From Marvania coccoides (Eukaryota > Chlorophyta > Trebouxiophyceae > Chlorellales > Chlorellaceae), in NCBI GenBank assembly GCA_963854735.1, contig OY978105.1, forward strand, positions 372,001-436,000: DNA of 64,000 bases, given 5' to 3'. Made by a program: the position numbers and the translations under genes. Positions 25,001 through 36,233 of the stretch are shown here, piece after piece. The notes under the pieces were generated by a model. That model saw only the letters and a list, made by a program, of their open reading frames with translations. It was not told the origin of the DNA and made no database searches. The stretch's first letter is position 1, and each line of letters begins with the position of its first letter.

Positions 25001-27426
25001 CTGCACGCCGCGGCGCCTTCTGCGCGCCTGGTGACGCTGGTGCAGGCGCTCACCTCCGCCACGTTGGTGGCTGAGGGCGGGGCAGCCGCCACGGTGCCTG
25101 CCGCCGCTCAGGCCATTGCCTGGGTCACCCTGGGCAAAATGTGCCTGGTCAACGAGCCGCTGGCCAAGAAATGCGTGCCCCTCTTCGTCCAGGCAAGCTC
25201 CTTTTGATATGAAAAAATGCACCTTTCCACCCCACCGTCTTCTTCTGAAGACTACGTTGCCTACTGGTGGACTACAGCGCGACTTTTGAGTCGGACACCG
25301 GAGGAGTTTTCTTCCAACGCACCTCTCTTTCTCAAAGGAATACTAAAATATTCGAAATCAACCCTCCCTTTTTTTCCGGCGACCTTTTTTTCTCGCAGGA
25401 GCTGGGCCGGGCGTCCTCACCCGCGGTGCGCAACAACATCATGGTGGCTCTGGCCGACCTGGTGGTGCAGTACACCGCGCTGGTGGACGCTCACATCCCC
25501 CGCCTGGCTGCCTGCCTGCGGGACCCCAACGAGCTGGTGCGCACCCAAGCCCTGGGCCTGCTGGCCAACCTTCTGCAGAAGGACTACGTCAAGTGGCGCG
25601 GCCCGTTGTTCCTGCGCTTCGTACTGGCATTGGTCGATGAATCGCCCCGCGTGGCGGCGCTGGCTGAGTACCTCCTGGGAGACGCGCTGGAGTCCAAGCT
25701 GCCCAACCTGGCGTACAACCACTTCGTGGAAGCGCTGTTCGTGCTGAATGACTGCGCCGTGGGGCTGGCGGGGGGCGCCGCAGCGGCCGGGGCGGTGGCG
25801 GACCTTCCAGGGGCCACTGCGGCTGAGCGCGAGGCGTTCAGCCTCAAGGGCAGCGACCCCGCGGTTCGCGCCAAGCGCGATGCCGTCTACCAGTGCGTTT
25901 AAACTCCGACCAAACAATGAATGCTCTTTACTACTATACTCGTTGAGCTAATAAACTCCGAGGAAAACGCCTTTCCAGTAGTTAGACACCTCATTTTGTT
26001 TCTTTCTTTCTTTCTTTCTGTGTGCAGGGCGCTGCTGCGCAAGATGGCGCCTGAGCACAAGTTTGCCACCGCCGCTCGCCTTTGCCAGGAGGTGCTGGGA
26101 GGCGCTGCAGACGGCTCGCTGCCGCTGTCCGAGTGCGGCGAGGTCGTGGGAGACGCGCTGCGCGTGCTGGGCTCCAAAGCCATCAAGGTCGCCGCCACTA
26201 AGGCCAAAGATGCCGATGCTGACGATGCCCCAGGGGCGGCGGCAGCGGCCAAGGGCAGACTGGTGTCGCAAATGATGAAGAAGCACCTGGTGGAGGGCGT
26301 GGTGCCGGTGGTAATCGAGCTGAAGCGCAGCATGGAGGCGGAGCGGCACCCACTTCTGGGAGACCTGATGGCGGCCGCGGCAGCGATGTTGAAAGACCAC
26401 AAAGCGGAGATCGAAGACATCCTGGCGGCGGACCGGCAGCTGGCCAAGGAGATTCTGTATGACCTGCGCCAGGCGGAGGTCGCGGAGGCGGCCCGCGCCG
26501 CGGAAGCTGCTGCCGCCGCTGCCGAGCAGCGGGATGGCGTTGTTGCCGTTCCAGTTTCAGCTGCGGTGGAGGCGTCCAAGACGCCTGGAGTGGTTTTGAG
26601 CGGTGTGTCGGCGGCTAATGCTGCAGCCACGGCCACCCCTGGCGCTCCGCTGTCCTCAGGCGGCGGCCGGCTGTACCGGCCGTCGCCCCGCCCGCCTGGC
26701 ACCTCCAGCCGCACCCCCATCGCAGCAGAGGTGCTAATCGGCGCAGCCGCGGGCCTTGAGGCGTCTCTGGACCCGCTGAGCAGGCCTGCAGCTGCTGCTG
26801 CGATGCCTGGTGGCGGCGTCAGTTCTCCCGCTGTGTCTGCTGTCGCTGCCACGGCCGCCACCCCTGGCGGGCTGCGCTCCGCGGTGCAGGTCGCCACTGG
26901 ACGGCGCACCGTCAGGGGCCCGTCACGCCTGGCCAATGCTTCCACTGCAACTGTCGGCAAGCAGCAGGTGCCGGCAACAGTTCCTGGCAGCGGCTACGGA
27001 GGCGCGTTGTTGCTGAGTCCCGGAGGAGGTGGAGGAGCGCTGAGAGCTGGAATGGCGCCTTCCCCTGCGGCGCCGCGGGTTCGGCGGACCTCTCGATTTG
27101 CTCCGAGCGCTGCCCAGGCGGCGGCTGCCGCGGCAGTCGATTGCCGCCAAGAAGAGGCGGAGAGCGACCACGTGGATCTTCCGTTTGGAGTGCCAGACGC
27201 TAACGGCGCTGCAGTAGCTGCGGCGCAGTGGGAGATGGCGCCTGGCGTGGCTCCTGCTGAAGCGGCAGAGCGTTGTGGCGGAGGCGATGGTTCTGCTGCC
27301 ATGGAAGAGGGAGGAGAATTAGAAGAAGAGGTTGGAGGGAGGGGGAGGCGCAGAGCGACGCGAGCGGCGGCGGGTTCGAAGAATGACGGCTTGGCTGGCA
27401 CCCGAAGGAAACGCTCTTCTGAGTAA
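22014..27426 (+). CDS. CAPD3: Condensin II subunit D3 (CAP-D3)
   Basis: Exons 22014-22301, 22424-25192 (one exon of 923 codons), 25399-25892 and 26028-27426 give 1649 residues; human NCAPD3 is 1498. CAP-D3 is the HEAT-repeat subunit of condensin II, which compacts chromosomes early in mitosis in the nucleus. Most of the protein is Ala/Leu-rich HEAT helices. The diagnostic part is exon 3 to 4: SPAVRNNIMVALADLV, LVRTQALGLLANLLQKDYVKW, FSLKGSDPAVRAKRDAVYQ, then ALLRKMAPEHKFATAARLC, with the same order and spacing as human D3. The tail (about 1250-1649) is low complexity. Intron 2 starts gcaagc (GC donor at 25193) and joins VPLFVQ to ELGRASS as in the family. Intron 3 carries a TTTC microsatellite. 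Confidence 0.92.
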
Positions 27427-27834
27427 AACAAGAAGAGGAAGGGAGAGAAAACGTGAAGTCTATTGGTTACAAATGTAGATATTTTGACATCTGACTGAGA
27501 GAAGTTTCTTAATTGCCATGAACTTTCTACGTGAACCACCCATCCTCAGGATGAATGGCAAAAATAAATTAATAGGACAGCTGAGTGCCGTTTGAAAATG
27601 TGCAGCTGCTCTCTTTCGTGTCTAGGAGAGAGACACTGCGCTGGGGCAAATGGCCAGTAAAAAATCACACGAAACGCTTGAATTAAGTTTAAGGTACACC
27701 ACCAGCCGCTTCATTGAACTGTCGAATCGCGGTGTCACCCCGGAAAAAAGTGATCATTCGAAATATTTTCGCGGTCGTCACAAAACCTCAGCACCCATCT
27801 CCACGAATTCAATTTATTAATCCTTCGCAAGCCA
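27427..27834. other. Intergenic, CAP-D3 to RNase T2-like
   Basis: 408 bases with the CAP-D3 3' flank, an A-rich aaaaataaattaa stretch near 27560 that may act in polyadenylation, and the promoter of the next gene. No gene recognised. Confidence 0.35.
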
Positions 27835-29148
27835 ATGATGGGGATCCGGGCAGCAATTTTCGCCGCGGCAGTGTTTGCGCTCATTGTCCCGTCGCCGGCA
27901 GCTGCTGTCCTCTTAGTGCGCTAGTAAGTTTAAAAAGCTGAGAAGGCTCGCCATTCAACCAGAATTACTTACGCCATTTTTTTTATCACTTGCAGCGGCT
28001 GGGCCCCTCTGTTTTGCTTTGCCGGCTCCAAAGCTGGCAACGAAGTCCCCCGCGAGTTTTGCGGATTAACGCCGCCTGCCATTAAAAGATTGTACGTGTC
28101 CACCACCTTCTTACCCCAAAGATCCAACCTTTTTACTATTACCTATTTTATAATAACATTTCCCTTGAATATTAATCAAATTTGGCTTATTAGGGTTTTC
28201 TCTTTATTTCCTTTCCTGCAGCACCGCTTGGCGTGCCCTTCGCATTTACCCCTCCAATGCCACCAGCAACGACCCCAAGGACTGCCCAGGACCTGCGTAC
28301 AAAGCAAGGTACCTCAACGCATCTGTCTCAGCTGCTCTGAACTGCGTGTCTCCTTCCTATGGGGTCGGCACGCAGCATCAGTGGAACGAATATATCTGGA
28401 AGGCGGCAGGGACGTGCACGTGGCAGCACCTCAAGTACGGCGTGAACATGTACTTCAATCTCGTCGTGAGCATCTTCAAGCGATACGACGTGGACGTGAG
28501 TGAAAAACGTTTTTAACTTTTTTTTTTCATATAACTTAACTTTTGTAACTATTCCCGAAAGACTTTATTTGTGCGCGTAGCCCAATATTTATTTATTTAT
28601 TTCCAATTTACTGGCTGAACACTAGTATATGCAATTGATGATGCTGCAGATGGTGCTGAGGAAAGCTGGAATGAAGCCAGGGAAAAACATCGACACCAAG
28701 CGAATGCTGAACGAGCTGGAGAAGGCGTTCGGAAAAGGAAAACGCGGCTACTTCACCTGCGACCCTGGGCGAGTACAAATAAAGCTCTTCATGTGCTTTC
28801 TTCCGCTTGTAATTGTATTTTTTTGGTGGTCAAACCCTCCCCCCGTGCAATTTTTCTCTGTGCGTGCAGAACCAAGACCAAGATTTCCAACTTGTACTTT
28901 TGCTTATCGTCAAAAGCTCCGCACAACATCATCAGGTGCCCTGCTAAATACTACAAGCCCAATACATGCCCTCAAGTGCTTAAATGGCCCACAGAAAACA
29001 GCATACCGGTAAGTTCTTCTATTTATTCGGGTTTAATTTGAGAGCAATATGGCGTCATGACGGCGCTCGGCTGTTTTATTTCGCGCAGGTTACGAAGAAG
29101 TGCTTGCCGCACTATCCAGCCTATGCTGCTGCAGCAGTCGGGCGTTGA
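27835..29148 (+). CDS. Secreted ribonuclease T2-like protein lacking catalytic histidines
   Basis: Six exons (27835-27923, 27996-28091, 28222-28495, 28626-28768, 28870-29008, 29089-29148) give 266 residues. The start codon pair at 27835/27838 opens a signal peptide (IRAAIFAAAVFALIVPSPAAA). The body follows the RNase T2 plan: W-x-P-x-FC near the start, W...GTC in the middle, VLRKAGMKPG, then FTCDPG...LYFCLS...RCP and TCP at the end. But the two active-site motifs are replaced. The FTIHGLWP-type block reads FTAWRALRIYPSN, and the HEWxKHGTC block reads YIWKAAGTC, so both histidines, Glu and Lys are missing. It is probably a non-catalytic binding or structural relative. Intron 4 starts gcgagt (GC donor at 28769), needed to keep the conserved C-terminal Cys region in frame. 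Confidence 0.75.
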
Positions 29149-29614
29149 TTGTTGCTGCTGAGTTTATTTCACGCTAATAATGAATAAAATAATCTTACTA
29201 TTGTCACACTGCCATCCTTATGTTTTGTTTCTTTTTATAAGGAATTTACAGCTGAAAAGTAAAAACACACACTGCAGCAGAAAATGTAGAAACGCGGTTT
29301 ACTGTGATGCGACTTGCACTTGCATTGGCAATGGTAAAGAGAAGAAAATCCATGCATTATTGACATGGACGGCAAATTCAGATAATGGAAAGAACGGAAC
29401 GGGAGGGGAAACAAAAATATTAAGACAGACTTGAAAAAACAACAATACAACAATAATTAAGTGGATAGGTTTCGCGGAAAATCTGGAGCCCACAAAGTAT
29501 AATGCCGCGGCTTTATTGGCTAGACCAGCATAAATGCTTGTCCATCGTTTTCGTCGTTATTTTGTAACCGAACAAAATTTATTTTTCGACGGAGCAGCAA
29601 AGCTGCCTGCCCTG
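29149..29614. other. Convergent intergenic region, RNase T2-like / RWP-RK
   Basis: AATAAA at 29183-29188 probably ends the RNase T2-like transcript. The remainder is AT-rich and shows no gene. Confidence 0.4.
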
Positions 29615-30764
29615 TCATGTCGACAGCGCGCCGTCCGCAGACGTCAGGTCTGCGGCAAACAGCAGCAGCGCCTCCACAGCCGCTCTGCTCCACTGTGGGA
29701 GGGCCTCCAGCGCGGCGGCTGCAGAGTCCACTGTGGAAGCAGTTATCACTGGCAGCACCGCCGACTTAGGGGCTCTGCCCTCCGAGCCAGAGAGGGACGC
29801 CGCTTCCACGCTGTCACTGTGGCGGAACGCCGCGGGGTCCCTCCCAAGGCTGGCGCTTTCGTTGTGTCTGACTGGGGTGGTGGCGGCGGGGGCAGCGGGG
29901 GGCAGCGGGGCGGCGAGCCCCAGCGACCGCAGCGTGGCCTCCAGCACGGCGGGGTCTTTGGCGGAGATGCGGCGGGGCTGCGGGCGGGGGACGTTGTCTG
30001 GCGGCGGCGGCGAGAGCAGCGCCGCCGGCAGTTTTGTGCGGAACCCGACGGACTCAGCAGAACCGTAGGTCGCGATTGCGGTGGGGCTGTCGTACGTGGC
30101 AACGCCAGCATCCTGAGTGTCGTCTGCAGAGTGGAGTGACCGCAGCCGCGTGGTCACGGCAGAGGCACGCTGCAGAGATTGGGAACCGAAGGGTTGGGTG
30201 AGCCGGGCGGTATTCTTCAACATTTAAACAAGTTGGACGGCTTCTGAGTGCCGGATGTGGTGCATTAAGTGTTTTTAAGCTTGCCTGTTCGGAGCTGGCC
30301 AGTGATTTGCGCACGTAGGGCCACCTTGGCAAGCCGAAGCGGCGGCATATCCGTTTCAAAATTGTGAGCCCTGAGGAATAAAAACGACGTGGGTGGGGGT
30401 CAAGACCGATTCTTTAAGCATTTGTAACGTGGAAAAGGGGGCTTACCGACGCCCAGCTTGACGCACGCTTCTCCAGATGGGAGATGAAACCACTGAGACA
30501 GCTCTTCATACGTGATATCGTTGATGTAGCGGCCTATAAACAGAGATTACATTGCAAGTGAGCTTCAGGGCACGGGGAAACACTCGAAATACCAGGATTT
30601 AAGCCAAAGGATAAATTTGACTAGGACGGCTTCACAACTACTCGGTGCACCAAAAAAGAGCATTACAGCGCCTCCCGCCCCTCCTCACCTGCTTTTGTGC
30701 GCTTCAATCGTTGTCTAGGTGCCAGATGGGCTATCCTCGCGGGGTTTCTGTCGGCTACATTCAT
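29615..30764 (-). CDS. RWP-RK domain transcription factor
   Basis: Minus-strand exons 30764-30689, 30533-30447, 30370-30285 and 30169-29615 give 267 residues. RWP-RK proteins are plant and algal DNA-binding factors in nitrogen response and gamete development. The domain spans about residues 30-75 and crosses three exons: ITYEELSQWFHLPSGEACVK, LGVGLTILKRICRRFGLP, RWPYVRK. It differs from the usual RWPxRK by one extra residue and has Gly where most have Cys in 'LGVC'. The rest is Ala/Ser/Pro-rich without known domains, and no GAF or PB1 domain is visible, so it is closer to the short RKD type than to NLPs. The last intron would start gcaagc (GC donor at 30284); the downstream frame supports it, but no conserved sequence crosses that junction, so the C-terminal part is less certain. 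Confidence 0.78.
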
Positions 30765-31726
30765 TATTTCAGACGCACATGTTGGATTCGCCGCGATCAC
30801 TCTCGGCCGCCTTGGAGTGGTCTAGGGGACAGCAGGCGCCTGCTTAAAGCATTAAAGTTCCAGTGTTCAGGGCGTTTATATAGCTTTTAATGTTTGCCGC
30901 TTCGTCCGTATCAACTACTTTATGTCTGTGTCTGGAAGCTCCGGGTTCAGGTTCCGCTGGCGTTTACAGCCAAGAACTGTATATGCTGGTAGCGCACTAT
31001 GTGTTTTTATTATAATAAGACAACGTGTTGTCATCTCAGGGCAGTAACCTTATATATTAATTCTTTCTGCCTGCATTTTCGTCGATTTCAAATTCCTCTG
31101 AAAAAGAAACACATCAAAACCGACAGATTTCCGGTTGGCGGCGCGCTTAACGCGAGTATTTAACGTCCGTAAATTGATATAAATTCCGCTCAAAATACCA
31201 GGCACATCAGAGTGGGATGGAGAGTGAAAATGCGTTTTTACTTTCGAATTTTGGACGTGTCGGCGAGAAAACGCGCATCCCTTTATTCTTGCCGCACGCG
31301 ATTGAAGAGCTTTGAATTGAAATTCTAGTAAACGAAAGAGCTGTGCGGTCTAAAGAACAGGGTGCGAAAAGCTCGAGTACTGTTCTTTTGGATTATGCGA
31401 CGGCATGATTTTCATGATGTGATTGTCTCTGAGAATGCGGCACCACATCCCAGGCGCAACAAAAATCAAACTATACCCATTCAATTCAATTACTGCAAAG
31501 CGCGAGCGCTTCCTCTGGGTCGTTGCACAACGCCTGTTCTTGTTTGCACCAGCTGCGGCTGTGCGCCTCCCATTTCCCCAGCCGCCCCTTCCTCACCCTC
31601 TCCCATGGAGGCAGCAAAGCCATCAGCATCAGCATATCTTCCGACTTTCTTTCAAATCTCAATAGGAGGGACCGGGCACTAATTAAAAAAACGAGAGGAT
31701 TTTTCTGCCCATCGTCATTCTATCAA
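30765..31726. other. Intergenic, RWP-RK promoter side and PIG-U 3' flank
   Basis: 962 bases. The part next to the RWP-RK start should hold its promoter. No coding potential with plausible splice sites was found on either strand; open frames at 31362-31825 look random. No tRNA or repeat recognised. Confidence 0.35.
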
Positions 31727-33477
31727 TCAATCCGCTTTCACCGTTTCGTCTTCGCGCGCCGCCTTGAGCAGCTGCACCAGCGCCACCGCCTGCCAGGCAG
31801 CCCACAGCAGGTTCATGCCGTATAGAAAGTTTGCATTGCCAGTGCCAAGAGTCAGCCACAGCTGAAAGCCAAAAATATTTAATAAGAAGGAGAGGAAATG
31901 AGTGAGATACACGTACAGTCGTAAAAGAAGTAATTGCTGAGGACAGCATGCTACTTATTACGCACTAGTGCATTACCGAGGAAAGTAAAGAAGGAAAGGA
32001 ACTGAATCGTCGTTTTGGCTTTTTGTTTTTTTTCATTTCTTCCCCTTTTCCTGACTCACTTCAAAGGCTGCTGTATTGAGGGCCAGCGCGATGCCAAAGC
32101 CAAGGACCAGCGCAAAAATCAGCCCCGCTTTGGGGGCGCTGCGGCGCAGCTCCCAGCGCAACAGAGGCGCCAGACCCTGCATGAGACCAGATTTTCACTT
32201 GGCGACGACGTTGAAAAAAGCCCCAAATATCATTGAACTGGCATGTAAAAGGAAATTCAAAGTTTTAAATACATAGCTGCGCACCAGCCACAGCATTATG
32301 TCTGCGTAGGTGGGGTGCCTCCCCAGCATTCCTGCCGCCAGTGCTTGAGCGCCCAAAGTGAGGAGAGGCCTGCCGCGGAAGCGCACCGCCACCGCGCCCA
32401 TCAATGCCACCATCAGCGCCGAAAATGCATACGCAAAGAACTGTCTGCACCGCACCCCCCCCAAAAAATATTGAGCTTCAAACAATATTGCTTGAAATAA
32501 ATAAATTAATGAACAGCGCTTTAACGCAGGTGAAAAGCGAGTTCTGTTACCACGCACCTAAACTCTGGGAAAACTTCGGCAAATAGGTACCACTGAAGGC
32601 CCAGGTTGGGTGAAATGTCGTCCCATAGAGGCTGCATGGCGGGAGAAGCACTGCCGCTGCTGCTGATTGATGCTCCGCCGTGAAGCCACGACAAAACACC
32701 GCCTCTGGCGACATTTTCTACACCATTGATGGCGGAATGCCGTGCTGGCACTAGGCCCAGCAAGCCTGCTGCAGCGGAAATCGCACTGTGAGGCAGCGCC
32801 CTCAGCGCGCCTTTCCAGCTGCGCTGCACCAACGCAGCCCCCGCCAGCGCGAACACAGACGACGTGGCAGCGAGTGCTGCCACCAGCGCCACCCTTGGCC
32901 CGCTTTTTCGTCGCCTTTCTGCCTCCGGCGAAGCTGCTGCAAGGACGGCCATCGGGGCAGCAAACAGCGCAACGTGCGGGCCTGAGAGGTGCGCTGCTGC
33001 CGCCAGGGCTGCTCCAGCTGCGACGGGACGCCCTGATGCAGCTGCAGCGGCGCCCAGGAGCACGGCAGCGACTTTTAAAGGGCCGGCAGACGCAGAAATG
33101 CAGGCAGCGATGGCCAAAGGGTTCCAGATGAAGGCGGAAGCGACGGCTTCTGCGTGGGTAGGGTCAGCACCTGCGTGTGTGGCCAAGCTTCCCAGCGATA
33201 TCGCGCTGATTGTGTCGGCCAAGCAGCCCAGGAGCACCTCAGGGAGGGCGGCAGCGGAGGTGAGCCGGGCAAAGGCGATGAGCGCTGCTGGGACGTCTGC
33301 GCGCGGCAGGGAGGGGGATCCTGCTGCGTGGAGGAAAGCGGCATCAGCTATGGGGTCCAGGCCGGACGTGGGGGAGGCCAACTCCATTCTTGATCTCAAA
33401 ACTGATGTCAAGCCGACGAGCGCCAGGGCGAGGCGCAGGGCGATGGCCTGCGCCAAGTCGGTTTTATACGATGGCAT
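31727..33477 (-). CDS. PIGU: GPI transamidase subunit PIG-U
   Basis: Minus-strand exons 33477-32558, 32444-32273, 32176-32060 and 31861-31727 give 447 residues (human 435). PIG-U is a multi-pass ER membrane subunit of the transamidase that attaches GPI anchors to proteins. The diagnostic block is ISPNLGLQWYLFAEVFPEFR at the end of exon 1, matching the family 'TPNxGLxWYFFxEMF' motif. The C-terminal LWLTLGTGNANFLYGMNLLW matches the family's last membrane segments. Many Ala/Leu-rich hydrophobic stretches fit 8-9 or more transmembrane helices. Exon phases 2, 0 and 0 agree. The N-terminal half is unusually Ala-rich, in keeping with local base composition. Confidence 0.9.
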
Positions 33478-34375
33478 ATTTTGATCGATACAACAAATTA
33501 TTCGAAATATTCAATTTATATTTCGCCTGACATGGGCTTGCCCGCGGGGTGAGGTGGGGGGAGGGGCTGGGAAAAAAAATCGTTAATTTCCATTTCCCCT
33601 GAAAATCTGGCAACCATCTTTGCATGACTGTCAATGGGGGCTGTCAAGCGCACAGCTGGCAGAGAGCCCTCCTAGAGGACGAAGGAATGGGGCCATGGCG
33701 GCGGGTGGCCGCAGCCTATTCGGAGAAGATAGAGCAATGCACCAGCAATTAATAACGCATTTGCATGGGCTGAGTGTGTGGCAAAGTACCACGAAATGAG
33801 ACACATGCTGAGAATAATCCCATAGGGGCTGCGCAGTGCACTGTTGCCACGGGACTGCTGCTGAAGAACACCTGTGGCATGCCCTACACGGCAAAGAACA
33901 CATCGCCTCCGCGTCATTTCTTGCACCAGTGGTTGGCACAACGTCACCTTCTCAACACCATAAAAATTTGAATTAAATGTTTTTGAAAATGGAGAGTTTG
34001 GCCGAGCGGTTAAGGAGGCCCGGCGCCGCCGAGGTTTTTTTTTTTTTTGCTCTGATTTCCGTGGAACTTTGGCAAATAGCTTTTTATGCAAATTGATTAG
34101 TTTTGGTAATGCGAACTCAGCTTTAAAACTTCTTCAAAAGGAGAGAATGGCTGCGGCGGGCGCAGCTCATTCAAAAGAAAATAAATCCACCAGCCAGGAA
34201 AAACGAATAAAATGAGCAGCCCATGCCCATATGCAACTTTTCTGCCCCTTTTCTGACCTTGCCATGTCCCTTAGGCTTTCTTCTTCGATTTCGATGAAAT
34301 TTACTTTTCTTATTGGGTTTATGGGTTTATGGGTTTTGTTCACACATTAATTAAATAACCACTCTACCAATTTCA
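33478..34375. other. Intergenic, PIG-U promoter side and P4H 3' flank
   Basis: 898 bases, AT-rich, no coding gene. It contains the tRNA-Ser-like fragment with a following T-run described separately (33991-34048). Confidence 0.4.
33991..34048 (+). pseudogene. tRNA-Ser 5'-half-like fragment ending in T14
   Basis: Bases 33991-34018 read like the start of a eukaryotic tRNA-Ser: a 7-base acceptor-like stretch, then TTTGGCCGAGCGGTTAAGG, an almost exact A box/D arm. No anticodon stem, variable arm or B box (GGTTCGA) follows. Instead there is a GC-rich segment (ggcccggcgccgcc) and then 14 T residues at 34035-34048, which would stop RNA polymerase III. It is a truncated tRNA, a tRNA-derived repeat end, or chance; too incomplete to call a tRNA. 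Confidence 0.35.
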
Positions 34376-35984
34376 TCATTTTCTATCATCTTCTGGGTCT
34401 GTTTTGGCCCCCACGCACGCTCCTGTTCCCCCAATGCACCTGTAGGAAACCATTTTTGTATGCCGTTAGCCGTCAATTCCGATAAATCTCAGAGAGCTCT
34501 TCCCCCTGTTGCTACTCACCTATCCCGTATCCATTTCGTCATGGTCCACTTCGTGCCCGACACCTACAATAAAAAGCAACACAGAAAAACACTCTTATAC
34601 TTACACACAATCAGAAAAAAAAAAAAAAAACTACCGTTGCAAAAAATCAGAGATATTGACTCACCACAGGGCACCCTCCGTGCAGCGAATGTCTATCCAG
34701 GGAGTGGTCAGGATTTATCGACCAGAACAGCAGCGCGTCCCCTGCTCTGGGTTTGTACTTGATGCCTGTGTCGCATTTCTTGTAGTCTATCGTTGGCAGG
34801 CGACTCATGCCATCTCTGCCCTCGAGAATGAACGACGTCTCCCCGCCCTCCTCAACGTCCGTCAGGTACACCAGCACGGTGGCGACCTGGGTAATTTTGG
34901 GGAAGAAAGAAAGAAAGGAAGAGTAAGAAAGAAAGAAACTCGCTGGCGGGTGAAAACTGTTGTCAGGGCAATTGTTAGAATGACAACAGGAGCCTCACTC
35001 TCTGGCTGTTCTGCTTGCCGTAGTCTTTTTCTGCAAACGCGTCGTAATGCGAGTCGTAGTGCTGCACACACATGTTAACAAAAAAAATAGGGAAAGTAAG
35101 TAGCAGTCGTTAGAACCCCACCCCCCCTCCTTCAAAAATGGCCAAAAGAAATGATCAGAAATCAAGAGAATGAAAATAACATTCTCTCGCCCCGTCCCTC
35201 CTGCTCCTATCCCTCTCTCACCTGTCCGTTTTCGTACCGCAGCACGTTGAACGCCTCGCCATGCCCCGCCGGGATCCCGGTCAGCACAGCAATCTTATCC
35301 TCAATCCAACCCAGCACGTCCTCAGGGTCATCCCCACGCGACAAAAACGTGCCCTGACTGGTGCGGATCTCGCGCGTGGATGCCAGCGTATCACCTTTCT
35401 TAAACGCCAGCCCGCTAGGCACGAGGCGAGGTTCTGCGATGCTGATGACGTGTTCGCAGCGCCGCCGGTCCATAAATTTAGGAAAGAGGTACGCGCGGGG
35501 ATACCAGGAGAGCAGCTGCATGGGCTGCACGGTGTAGAACGAGTGCCCGGTGGCGCCTGAAGCTACCGGTGGCCTGTCGTCCATCATGCCTGAGGCCTCT
35601 AGAAGCTCCTCGAAAGAGGTGAAGTTGTCGTAAAAGGGGGAACCGAACTGGCTGTCGGTGCCGTAGCGGGAGACCGTGCTGTCGTCCCACGAGCTGCCTG
35701 TTGGGGTTTCTTCCAGCAGCGATTTTCGGTGCTCCGTCTGCTGTTGGGAAGGGGGGAAATTAGGGGTGGTGAGGGTGCGGGGAAGGTGGAGTACGGTGGA
35801 AAGAGTGCAGTAGGTGCTGAAGTACCTGCTGGTTGACCTCCATGTCGACGTCAGGCAGGCCTCCCTCTCCTGGGATCCTCAAGAACCTGCCCACGAAAAA
35901 GGAGAGGATGCAGAACACCGCAACTGCGGTGGTTGAGTACCCCCGCGCCGTCTTTGTTTGATGGCCGTGATGTGAGGGAAGCAT
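34376..35984 (-). CDS. P4H: Prolyl 4-hydroxylase, type II membrane protein
   Basis: Minus-strand exons 35984-35826, 35740-35222, 35061-34999, 34886-34665, 34563-34520 and 34439-34376 give 356 residues. The enzyme uses Fe(II) and 2-oxoglutarate to hydroxylate peptidyl proline in the ER/Golgi, the step before arabinosylation of wall glycoproteins. A single membrane anchor lies at about residues 16-37. Iron ligands are His227 and Asp229 (HYDSHYD) and His316 (SLHGGCPV), and Lys326 in GTKW binds 2-oxoglutarate. AFNVLRYENGQ and VYLTDVEEGGETSF are family blocks. Exon 2 begins at a tandem acceptor (aacagcag), so a one-Gln length variant is possible. If the last intron were retained, the protein would end 21 residues earlier at ...RDR, which would still include the catalytic core. 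Confidence 0.93.
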
Positions 35985-36233
35985 TCAGACTGCCACCAGA
36001 TTAAAAACTTATAATAAACGATGATCGTTTAAATTTTTATTTTGTGGGAAAATTCAGCTCATGGGAGAGCGATGCGCACTGTGCGCTGGATCCAATTAAA
36101 CAGAAACGAAAGTAACTTTTACAACGCGTTAAACTGAGCGTAAATTCAAGTTACAACCCATTTCAATCATTTACCTTTGTTCTTGAGTTCACCTTTGATT
36201 GCTGCATTTTCTATCGATCACAAAGCAAAAAAT
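35985..36233. promoter_or_regulatory. Probable bidirectional promoter, P4H / HARP helicase
   Basis: 249 AT-rich bases between divergent start codons; no other feature. No specific promoter motif was recognised. Confidence 0.35.

Noticed and set aside
30054..30359. Unspliced read-through of RWP-RK exon 3
   Set aside because: The frame is open for about 80 more codons, but it lacks features, whereas the GC-AG splice leads into a long GC-rich coding exon.
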